Shown: positions 57,999 through 64,000 of the stretch, in pieces
How the letters are laid out: the number at the start of each line of letters is the position of its first letter
Position numbering within the stretch: the first letter of the stretch is position 1
Source: Actinoplanes auranticolor
GTDB taxonomy: Bacteria > Actinomycetota > Actinomycetes > Mycobacteriales > Micromonosporaceae
Reading direction: 5' to 3'
Assembly (NCBI RefSeq): GCF_018332655.1
Contig: NZ_BOQL01000021.1
Span: forward strand, 248,001-312,000
Length of the DNA: 64,000 bases
The notes under the pieces: model-generated
Seen by the model: only the letters and a program-made list of their open reading frames with translations
Told to the model about the DNA's origin: nothing
Databases searched by the model: none
Made by a program: the position numbers and the translations under genes

Positions 57999-59759
57999 TC
58001 ACGGGACGGGCGCCGGGCTGATCCGTAGCGCCGCGATGAGGCCGGCATACAGCTCGTCGGTGGCGAGCAGCTCGGAGTGCTTGCCGGCGGCGCGCACCCG
58101 GCCGGCGTCGAGCACCACTATGTGGTCGGCGTCCATGACTGTCGAGAGCCGGTGGGCGATGGAGACGACTGCGCCGGTGACCGCGAGGTCGCGTACGCCG
58201 GCGGTGACCGCGGCCTCGGTCAGCGCGTCGAGCTGCGCGGTGGCCTCGTCGAGCAGCAGCACAGCGGGCCGCGCGACCAAGGCCCGGGCGATCCCCAAGC
58301 GCTGGCGCTCGCCTCCTGACAGCTGTCCGGCCGCGACCTCCGTGTCCAGACCTCGGGGCAGGGAACGCACCTTGTCGGCCAGGCGCACGGTCTCCAGCGC
58401 GTCCCACACGCGTGCGTCGTCAGCGTCGGGCGCCGCGTGCACGATGTTCTCCCTGACGGTTCCCGGCACGATCGGCGTGTCCTGCTCGACGTAGCCGATA
58501 CGGCGGCGCACGGCGTCGGCGGTCCAGGCGTCGTACGGCACCCCGTCGAGGAGCACCCGTCCCTCGGCCGGGTGGAGGAACTTGAGCAGCAGGGACAGCA
58601 CCGTCGTCTTGCCGGCGCCCGACGGGCCGATGAGCGCGGTGTGACCGCGACGTGGAACCTCGAACGCGGCGCCCGCCAGTGCGGCCGGGCCCTCGGGGCC
58701 GTAGCGGAAATGCACGTCGTCGACCACGAGCACGGAGCCCTCGTCGGAGCGCACGCCCACCGGTGCGGCGCTCGCACCGGGAGCGTCGGTCTCCTGCGGC
58801 AGTGAGGTGACCTCCTCGATCCGGGCTGCCGCGGCCAGGCCCGACTGCAGCGACGTCACGCTCATCGTCAGCATCATCACCGGCCACGTCAGGCCGAAGA
58901 CGTAGAGCAGGAACGCGACGAGGGTGGGTACGTCGAGCGCTCCGACGGAGACCCGATAGGCGCCGAAGCCGAGGACCACCAGGACCACGAGGTTGATGGC
59001 CACGCCGGTCAGCGTCCACGCCGCGGCTTCGACGCGGACCGCGCGCGTCCCCAGCTGCGCCGCGCGGTCGACGTGGCTCCCCAGCCGGTCCAGCTCCCGT
59101 GCCTCGGCGCGGCTGGCCTTGACCGTACGCAGCGCCCGCGCCACGCCGTCCAGACGGCCCCCGAGCCGGCCCAGTTCCTCCTGCACCTGCTGCTGCAGGC
59201 GCGCGAGCAACGGCATCAACGCCATCGCGAGGGCCGAGCCGACCACGATGACGGCGGCCGTCGCACCGACCAGAGCCAGGTCGAGGTAGGCCATCAGCAC
59301 GAGCGTGCCGATCAGGGAGACCGCCCCGTTGACGAGATTGGCCAGGCTGCTCGTCGCAGCCTCGCGGATCAGGGTCGTGTCGGACGTGACCCGGGACACC
59401 ATCTCGCCGCCGGTGCGGCCCGACATCGCGTCGGACCGGGCGCCCAGCATCCGCCCGAGCATGGCGCGCCGAGCGCCGCGGACGATGCGCTCGGCCATGG
59501 TTCCGAGCATCACGGTCTGGACGTAGCCGATGACGGTGCCGACCACGAGCACGCCCATCAGGAGCATGACGGGACCCGTCAGGGAGGCGCCGGTCCCCAG
59601 GCGCTCCAGCACCGACCGCGTGACCAGCGGGCTGATGAGCCCGCTCGCCGTCCCGACGAGGCCGAGCGCGGTGGCCACGGCCAGCGCAGCGCGGCGCGGG
59701 CGGACGTATCCCGCGAGGAGCCGCCACCGGGGCGTCTCGGAGGATCCTTCGGAAGCCAT
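57999..59759 (-). CDS. ABC multidrug exporter (fused permease-ATPase)
   Basis: A 586-residue half-transporter of the BmrA/LmrA type, expected to export drugs or lipids as a homodimer. Six membrane segments in residues 1-320 (LALVGATAAVIVVGSALAMA), Walker A GPSGAGKTT, signature LSGGERQRLG, Walker B AVLLLDEATAQLD and the switch histidine in VSIAHRLST. ATG 59759 lies 6 nt after TAGTGT on the minus strand and is probably leaderless. Divergent from a TetR gene that likely controls it. Confidence 0.93.
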   Translation of the reverse strand: MASEGSSETPRWRLLAGYVRPRRAALAVATALGLVGTASGLISPLVTRSVLERLGTGASLTGPVMLLMGVLVVGTVIGYVQTVMLGTMAERIVRGARRAMLGRMLGARSDAMSGRTGGEMVSRVTSDTTLIREAATSSLANLVNGAVSLIGTLVLMAYLDLALVGATAAVIVVGSALAMALMPLLARLQQQVQEELGRLGGRLDGVARALRTVKASRAEARELDRLGSHVDRAAQLGTRAVRVEAAAWTLTGVAINLVVLVVLGFGAYRVSVGALDVPTLVAFLLYVFGLTWPVMMLTMSVTSLQSGLAAAARIEEVTSLPQETDAPGASAAPVGVRSDEGSVLVVDDVHFRYGPEGPAALAGAAFEVPRRGHTALIGPSGAGKTTVLSLLLKFLHPAEGRVLLDGVPYDAWTADAVRRRIGYVEQDTPIVPGTVRENIVHAAPDADDARVWDALETVRLADKVRSLPRGLDTEVAAGQLSGGERQRLGIARALVARPAVLLLDEATAQLDALTEAAVTAGVRDLAVTGAVVSIAHRLSTVMDADHIVVLDAGRVRAAGKHSELLATDELYAGLIAALRISPAPVP

Positions 59760-59765
59760 GATGCG

Positions 59766-59833
59766 ACACTACTGTCCCATTATCGGCCTGCCAAGTTTCT
59801 TTTTCGAGCGCTCGGGTCGCGGGAGCATACGCT
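59766..59833. promoter_or_regulatory. Back-to-back leaderless promoters with palindrome (ABC exporter / TetR)
   Basis: Minus-strand -10 TAGTGT (59766-59771) and plus-strand -10 TACGCT (59828-59833) each lie exactly 6 nt before the respective ATG. CGAGCGCTCG (59805-59814) is a perfect palindrome between them, a candidate TetR operator. Confidence 0.62.
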
Positions 59834-59839
59834 GCACGT

Positions 59840-60496
59840 ATGCCGTCCTCCTCAGGCCCGGTGGCCGCCGCAGACGTCGTCCTTCCGCCGTCCGACGCAG
59901 CAGCGCTCGGGCCGGCGTCCAGCCCGGACACGCCGGTCCGGCGGCGCACCCGGCGCGCTATCGTCGACGCCGCCGTGCACATGTGGGCACGTGACTTCGC
60001 CGCCCCGCTGAGTGCCATCGCCGAGCAGGCAGCCGTCAGCCGCAGCACCCTGCACCGCTACTTCCCGGACCGTCCGGCCTTGCTCGACGCCTGCCTCCGT
60101 ACGGCGCTCGAGGTCTTCGGCGGGGTCAATCCGTGCGACGACGTCCCGCGCGCAGCGCCCGAGCCGCCGGCCCTGGACCAGCTCCTGAGTCAGCTCGAGA
60201 GTGTGGTGCGACTCGGCGACTGGGTGCTGTTCCTGTGGACCGACCCATCGCGCTTCTCCGGCCATCCGCTCGCTGACGACCTGGTGGGCGGCGAGGACGA
60301 CACCACCCTCGCCCTGATCCGCCGCGGCCAGGCGGAGGGATCGCTCGATCCCGAGGCCCCCGCCGACTGGCTGCTGGCGGTCTACTACTCGGTGCTCTAC
60401 TGCGCCGCGGAGCAGGCCGTGCGGGGGGCCATGCCGGCGCATGAGGCCGGGCGACTCGCGGTCCGAGCGCTTCGCGGCGGCATCACCCCGTCCTGA
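59840..60496 (+). CDS. TetR family transcriptional regulator
   Basis: A 218-residue regulator. The recognition region is unusual in position, after a 35-residue Pro/Ser-rich leader: PLSAIAEQAAVSRSTLHRYFPD at about residues 54-75. The C-terminal ligand domain is helical (YYSVLYCAAEQAVRGAMPAH). ATG 59840 lies 6 nt after TACGCT and is probably leaderless, which also fixes the long N-terminus as translated. Likely repressor of the divergent ABC exporter. Confidence 0.86.
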   Translation: MPSSSGPVAAADVVLPPSDAAALGPASSPDTPVRRRTRRAIVDAAVHMWARDFAAPLSAIAEQAAVSRSTLHRYFPDRPALLDACLRTALEVFGGVNPCDDVPRAAPEPPALDQLLSQLESVVRLGDWVLFLWTDPSRFSGHPLADDLVGGEDDTTLALIRRGQAEGSLDPEAPADWLLAVYYSVLYCAAEQAVRGAMPAHEAGRLAVRALRGGITPS

Positions 60497-60525
60497 GCGG
60501 GCAGAGACCCGGCCCCGCTCGACGG

Positions 60526-61272
60526 TCACGACATCGGGTGGCGTGAGGTGGCCGTCGGTTCGAGGTGCATGAGCTCAACGGTCACCCCGGCCTCGTCGAG
60601 ACGTTCGGCGATCCGCTGCCACCCGGTGTCGGCGCCGAGCCGCTTCTCCGCCCTCGACCACTGCTCCCGGTCGGCGAACACCGCCAGCGCGACCACGTGG
60701 TCGCCGTCGCGCACCGGCAGCCGGGGGAAGGTGTTGGGGCTCGGCTCGGTGCGCCACATGGCCACCGGCACACCGAGCGCCTGTTGGAGCACCTCGTGTC
60801 CGTGGCCGGTCAGCGCCGGCTCCAGGTAGGTGCCGGCCGGGAGCGACCAGGCCAGAGCAATCACCCACGCCGGGTCGGCGGTCGGTCCCGGGGCTCCGGC
60901 GTCCACCGCAGGCCCCGGGCGGTGCGCCGGCTCGGTCGCCCGCAGCAGGAGCACGTCGTCGCTGTCGATCATCGTGGCGTTGGCCGTGTCCCGGTGGGCG
61001 TGCCAGACCTGCCCGAGGTAGAAGTCCTCCAGCGCCTGGTGGCGCTGGGGCATGGAGGCGAAGCCACGGAACCACACGAACCGGTCGGGGTCGTCCCGGT
61101 CCCGGAACTGGCCGCCCAGCCGCATACCCGACCGCTCCTGGCCGTCGACCAACCACCGCTGGAACACCGCCTGGAGCTCGTCGAACGTGCCCGGCCGCAA
61201 CGTGTACCGGCGCATCTCGACGACGTCGCAGCCGGCCAGGTCGGCGGGCACTGCAAGCGGCTGACTCGGCAT
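60526..61272 (-). CDS. NIPSNAP family protein
   Basis: A 248-residue cytosolic protein with two ferredoxin-like NIPSNAP domains: residues 15-110 (CDVVEMRRYTLRPGTFDELQ; RFVWFRGFASMPQRHQALED) and 130-240 (SPNTFPRLPVRDGDHVVALA). Such proteins are small-molecule-binding or monooxygenase-like; function here unknown. ATG 61272 is preceded by GGGGGAA; starts further up (61284, TTG 61293) run into the operator. Divergent from an Rrf2 regulator. Confidence 0.83.
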   Translation of the reverse strand: MPSQPLAVPADLAGCDVVEMRRYTLRPGTFDELQAVFQRWLVDGQERSGMRLGGQFRDRDDPDRFVWFRGFASMPQRHQALEDFYLGQVWHAHRDTANATMIDSDDVLLLRATEPAHRPGPAVDAGAPGPTADPAWVIALAWSLPAGTYLEPALTGHGHEVLQQALGVPVAMWRTEPSPNTFPRLPVRDGDHVVALAVFADREQWSRAEKRLGADTGWQRIAERLDEAGVTVELMHLEPTATSRHPMS

Positions 61273-61286
61273 GGCTTCCCCCATCT

Positions 61287-61303
61287 GTAACAATGTGTGT
61301 TAC
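61287..61303. promoter_or_regulatory. Rrf2-type operator between NIPSNAP and Rrf2 genes
   Basis: GTAACA-ATGTG-TGTTAC (61287-61303) is a perfect 6-bp-arm inverted repeat in the 60-bp divergent spacer, well placed to control both genes. Confidence 0.7.
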
Positions 61304-61332
61304 TCATTATGGACCACGAAGGGGAACGCGTC

Positions 61333-61857
61333 ATGGCCGGCAACAGTCGCCTCACCGTGGCCGTGCATGCCCTGTGCTGGCTCGCGCTGGCCCGGCGGCA
61401 CGGTCACCCCGCGCTGACCAGCGACCAGATCGCCGCGAGCCTGGCCGGCAACCCGGTCGCCGTACGCCGGGCGCTCGGGCCCCTGCGCGACGCCGGCCTG
61501 GTCACCGCCGGCCTCGGGCCCGGCGGCGGCTGGTCGCTGGGCCGGCCGGCCGCCGGCATCACGCTGGCCGAGGTGTACGCGTTGGTCGAGCCGGGCGCCG
61601 TCTTCGCCCTGCACCCGCACCGGCCGAGCCAGGAGTGCCCGGTCGGCTACGGCATCGGGCCGGTCCTCGAGGAGATCTACGAGGAGGTGGCCCGGGCCGT
61701 GGCCGGCGAGCTCTCCCGGCACACGATCGACCACCTGCTGGACACCCTGCTGCGCACGCACCCCCTGCCCACCGAATGGGCGGGGATACCCGGCCTGCCT
61801 AGCGATCGTCCCGGCGCGGTGCCAGATGGTCCAGCGGCAACGGCCCCCGGCTCTTGA
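61333..61857 (+). CDS. Rrf2 family transcriptional regulator (YwnA-like)
   Basis: A 174-residue winged-helix regulator: VAVHALCWLALARRHG, recognition region LTSDQIAASLAGNPVAVRRA and wing GLGPGGGWSLGRPAAGITLA. Only one Cys remains in the segment that binds Fe-S in IscR/NsrR (RPSQECPVGYG), so cluster binding is unlikely; it may use that Cys as a thiol sensor. ATG 61333 has AAGGGGAA upstream. Its last 59 nt overlap the end of the AsnC gene on the other strand. Confidence 0.85.
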   Translation: MAGNSRLTVAVHALCWLALARRHGHPALTSDQIAASLAGNPVAVRRALGPLRDAGLVTAGLGPGGGWSLGRPAAGITLAEVYALVEPGAVFALHPHRPSQECPVGYGIGPVLEEIYEEVARAVAGELSRHTIDHLLDTLLRTHPLPTEWAGIPGLPSDRPGAVPDGPAATAPGS

Positions 61858-62290
61858 CGGTACGGATCGCGAAAGTGCTCCGGGCGTCGGCGACCGACGG
61901 GATGGCCAGGATGCGGTCCAGCAGCAGCCGTTCGTACGCGGCGAGGGTCGGCACCGCCACCTCCACCAGGAAGTCGGAGTGGCCCGAGACGACGTGACAC
62001 GCCACCACGCCGGGGATGGCCGTCAGGGCCTGCTCGATCCGGGTCGACGTCTCCAGCGAGTGCCGGTCGGCCTTCAGCTCGACGAAGACGGTGAGCTCCA
62101 GACCCAGCCGGGCGCGGTCCAGCTCGGCCCGGTAGCCGGCGATGATCCCCTGCTCCTCGAGCGCGCGCAGGCGGCGCAGGCAGGCGGACGGCGACAGCGA
62201 CACCGCGTCGGCCAGGTCGACGTTGGCGATGCGGCCGTCGTGCTGGAGCCGCTCGAGAATGGCGCGGTCGGTGGCGTCGTACTGAGGCAT
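61799..62290 (-). CDS. Lrp/AsnC family transcriptional regulator
   Basis: A 163-residue regulator: helix-turn-helix RIANVDLADAVSLSPSACLR and an AsnC-type ligand domain (VACHVVSGHSDFLVEVAVPT). ATG 62290 lies 6 nt after CATAAT; GTG 62296 would leave no room. Divergent from an amino-acid permease, the classic target of such local AsnC regulators, so it probably senses an amino acid. Confidence 0.88.
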   Translation of the reverse strand: MPQYDATDRAILERLQHDGRIANVDLADAVSLSPSACLRRLRALEEQGIIAGYRAELDRARLGLELTVFVELKADRHSLETSTRIEQALTAIPGVVACHVVSGHSDFLVEVAVPTLAAYERLLLDRILAIPSVADARSTFAIRTVKSRGPLPLDHLAPRRDDR

Positions 62291-62401
62291 ACGCACATTA
62301 TGGCGTCACGGCACGGTTCGGCGACACAATCGTGCGCCGAAGACGGTTCCGGGCAGCATCTTTGCCATCGCGTGCGGCTGCGTACGGAACAAAATTGCGG
62401 C

Positions 62402-63745
62402 ATGGAACTCAGCGTCTCCCGGGGTGTGGCCCTCTATGTCGGTGCCCTGCTCGGCCCCGGTCTGCTCGTCCTGCCCGGACTGGCCGCGGCCGCCGCCGGC
62501 CCGGCATCGATCCTCGCGTGGATCGGCCTGCTGGTCCTTTCCGGCCTGCTCGCCGTGGTCTTCGCCGCCCTGGGCGTGGCCCGGCCGTCGAACGCCGGGG
62601 CCGCCGCCTACGTGCGGGCCGGGCTCGGGATCCGGGCCGGCCGCGCCGCTTCCTGGTGCTTCCTCGCCGGCATCATCACCGGAGCACCCGTCGTGTGCCA
62701 CATGGGCGCCGGTTACCTCGCTGCCTCTCTCGGCGCAGGCCGGGGAGGCACCGCGCTCGCCGGCGCCGCCCTGCTGCTGGTCGTGCTCGCCGTCACGCTG
62801 TGCGGGGTCCGAACCTCGACGACGGTGCAGCTCGCCCTGATCGGTGTGCTCCTGGTCGTCGTCATCGTGGCGGTCGCCGGCGCGGTGCCGAGCTCGGCCG
62901 CCGGCAACTGGCATCCGTTCGCGCCACACGGGTGGGCGGCCGTCGGATCCGCGGCTGCCCTGCTGATGCTCTCGTTCGTCGGCTGGGAGGCGATCGCGCC
63001 GCTGACCGTACGATTCGCCGACCCGCGCCGCCGGCTGCCCCGGGTCATCGGTATCGCGTTCGCGGTGACGACCGTCGTCTACCTCTCGCTCGCCGCCGTC
63101 ACCATCGCCGCACTCGGCCCGCGCGCCGGCACGGAGGTGCCGCTGGCTGCCCTGCTGTCCCTGGCCTTCGGCTCCGCGGGTTCGGCGGTGGCGGCGGGTG
63201 CCGCGATCGCCCTGACCGTCGGCACGACCAACGCCTACTTCACCGGAGGTGCCGCCCTGGCGCGATCGCTGACCGCCCCGGGGCGCCGGAGCGACCGCCT
63301 GGCCATGCCGCCGTGGCTGCTGACCGTCATGCTGGCCGCCGAGCTGGTGGCGACCTGGCTGCTCGGCACCGGCAGGGTCCCGGTGTCGGCCATGGTCACC
63401 GTGCCGAGCGCCTTCTTCCTCGCCGTCTACCTCGGCTGCACGGTGTCCGGCTGGCGCATCCTCACCGGTACCCCGCGCGCCGTCGCCGCCGTCGCCACGG
63501 TGGCCGTCGCCGCCGTCCTGTTCCTCAGCGGATACGCTCTGATCCCGGCTCTGCTGGTGACGGCCGTGACGGCGATGTGGCCGGTCCCAGCCGCCGATCG
63601 AGGAAGCCGACGACCGTGCCCGCCAGCGCGGTCCGGTGATCGGACAGCGCGTGACCGGTATCGAAGAGCCGGTGTTCCAGCCGGTCGGGCGGATGCTCCC
63701 GGCACCACTGCACCAGCGGGTGATGATGCGTGCCGACCGGCGTGA
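62402..63745 (+). CDS. APC family amino-acid permease (YjeH-like efflux)
   Basis: A 447-residue membrane protein with about 12 hydrophobic segments, beginning ALYVGALLGPGLLVLPGLAA, the family GxxxGxGLLxLPG motif of the APC superfamily; resemblance is closest to YjeH-type exporters. The last 50 residues after VTAMWPVPAADRGSRR are polar, Arg-rich and lie over the remnant hydrolase on the other strand, so the original stop was probably lost. ATG 62402 follows CAAAAT by 6 nt. Divergent from the AsnC regulator. Confidence 0.85.
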   Translation: MELSVSRGVALYVGALLGPGLLVLPGLAAAAAGPASILAWIGLLVLSGLLAVVFAALGVARPSNAGAAAYVRAGLGIRAGRAASWCFLAGIITGAPVVCHMGAGYLAASLGAGRGGTALAGAALLLVVLAVTLCGVRTSTTVQLALIGVLLVVVIVAVAGAVPSSAAGNWHPFAPHGWAAVGSAAALLMLSFVGWEAIAPLTVRFADPRRRLPRVIGIAFAVTTVVYLSLAAVTIAALGPRAGTEVPLAALLSLAFGSAGSAVAAGAAIALTVGTTNAYFTGGAALARSLTAPGRRSDRLAMPPWLLTVMLAAELVATWLLGTGRVPVSAMVTVPSAFFLAVYLGCTVSGWRILTGTPRAVAAVATVAVAAVLFLSGYALIPALLVTAVTAMWPVPAADRGSRRPCPPARSGDRTARDRYRRAGVPAGRADAPGTTAPAGDDACRPA

Positions 63746-64000
63746 CCGGATCGCGGCCCGTGCCGACGAGCAGCACCGGCCGGTCCGCCAGGCGCGGCGC
63801 GAGCCCGCCGCGGCGGCGGTCATCAGCGCGGCGAATCCGCCGAGGCTGTGACCGACCACGGCCACCCGGGAAGGATCCAGCCGGTGGCCCCGGCCATCGC
63901 GCCCCCGCGTACGGCGGCCGAGTCCTCGAGCACGTGGCGCCAGGACCAGGAACCGCCGTCCATGGCCTCGCCTACACCTCGTCGCATTCCCACGATGACG
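63525..64000 (-). pseudogene. Alpha/beta hydrolase remnant running off the right edge
   Basis: Reading leftward from the edge: MDGGSWSWRHVLEDSAAV in one frame, then after a shift HRLDPSRVAVVGHSLGGFAA with the nucleophile elbow GHSLGG, and near 63790 a further shift to LAPRLADRPVLLVGTGRDPV, HALSDHRTALAG and the end. Only about 25 residues separate the nucleophile from the GTGRD acid strand, where the fold normally needs about 80 or more, so a piece is deleted. Start lies outside or is lost (TAG near 63970). Confidence 0.7.

Noticed and set aside
62306..63865. 519-codon leftward frame over the APC permease
   Set aside because: Only its first about 25 residues (GHSLGG) are hydrolase; the rest is the antisense of the permease.
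1..64000. tRNA, rRNA, riboswitch or insertion sequence
   Set aside because: I looked for T-loop-like GTTCGA contexts, rRNA-like blocks, transposase motifs and flanking terminal repeats and saw none I could support; a covariance-model search would be decisive.

Overview
The window is high-GC DNA (roughly 70% G+C by eye) with many GTG starts, short intergenic gaps and dense TetR/LacI/MarR/AraC-type regulators. Gene content and protein style point to a filamentous or soil actinobacterium, most likely Micromonosporaceae (Actinoplanes-like); this is inference from the sequence, not from a search. I saw no rRNA, tRNA, CRISPR array or insertion sequence.

Layout. (1) 1-9.6 kb: a uronate/sugar catabolic locus. 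uxaC (leftward, cut by the window edge) is divergent from a rightward run of an ATPase-less sugar ABC importer, two Gfo/Idh/MocA oxidoreductases and two TIM-barrel isomerase/epimerases, closed by a convergent LacI regulator. (2) 9.6-12.4 kb: larE-larB-larC, the complete set for the nickel-pincer cofactor, behind a LacI-type operator resembling the one at the sugar locus. (3) 12.4-16.7 kb: a ferredoxin-NADP reductase and a second ATPase-less ABC importer with a clear promoter/operator. (4) 16.6-23.9 kb: an EamA transporter broken by an amber codon, a GlxA-type regulator, an EXLDI protein, a peptidase E-like protein, methyltransferases (one truncated), and a divergent MFS/LacI pair. (5) 24-34.3 kb: a copper island with two P1B ATPases (CopB-type and CopA-type), a CopZ-like chaperone, DUF305, DUF6153-like and other His/Met-rich proteins, and CsoR-like palindromes in front of three transcription units; no CsoR gene is visible here. 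(6) 34.3-45.4 kb: MarR/lipoprotein, P450, MFS, a membrane protein plus STAND-like NTPase pair, a flavin disulfide reductase, VOC, SDR/TetR and a DUF574-type methyltransferase. (7) 45.4-52.6 kb: an asparagine-synthase-like protein, uronate dehydrogenase, small proteins, an MDR oxidoreductase and an AraC/SDR pair. (8) 52.6-56.8 kb: a gene graveyard (WD40-like, GT2-EAL and GH18 chitinase remnants) around an intact HAF-repeat secreted protein. (9) 56.8-64 kb: an amidohydrolase, an ABC exporter/TetR pair, NIPSNAP/Rrf2, AsnC/APC permease, and a decayed alpha/beta hydrolase at the right edge.

The strongest cross-cutting signals are: the sugar and lar units carrying similar LacI-type boxes; the copper regulon defined by repeated ATACCCC-type palindromes, which includes an uncharacterised membrane protein; and a recurrent TANNNT box placed exactly 6 nt before the start codon of at least nine genes, a layout expected for leaderless transcripts.
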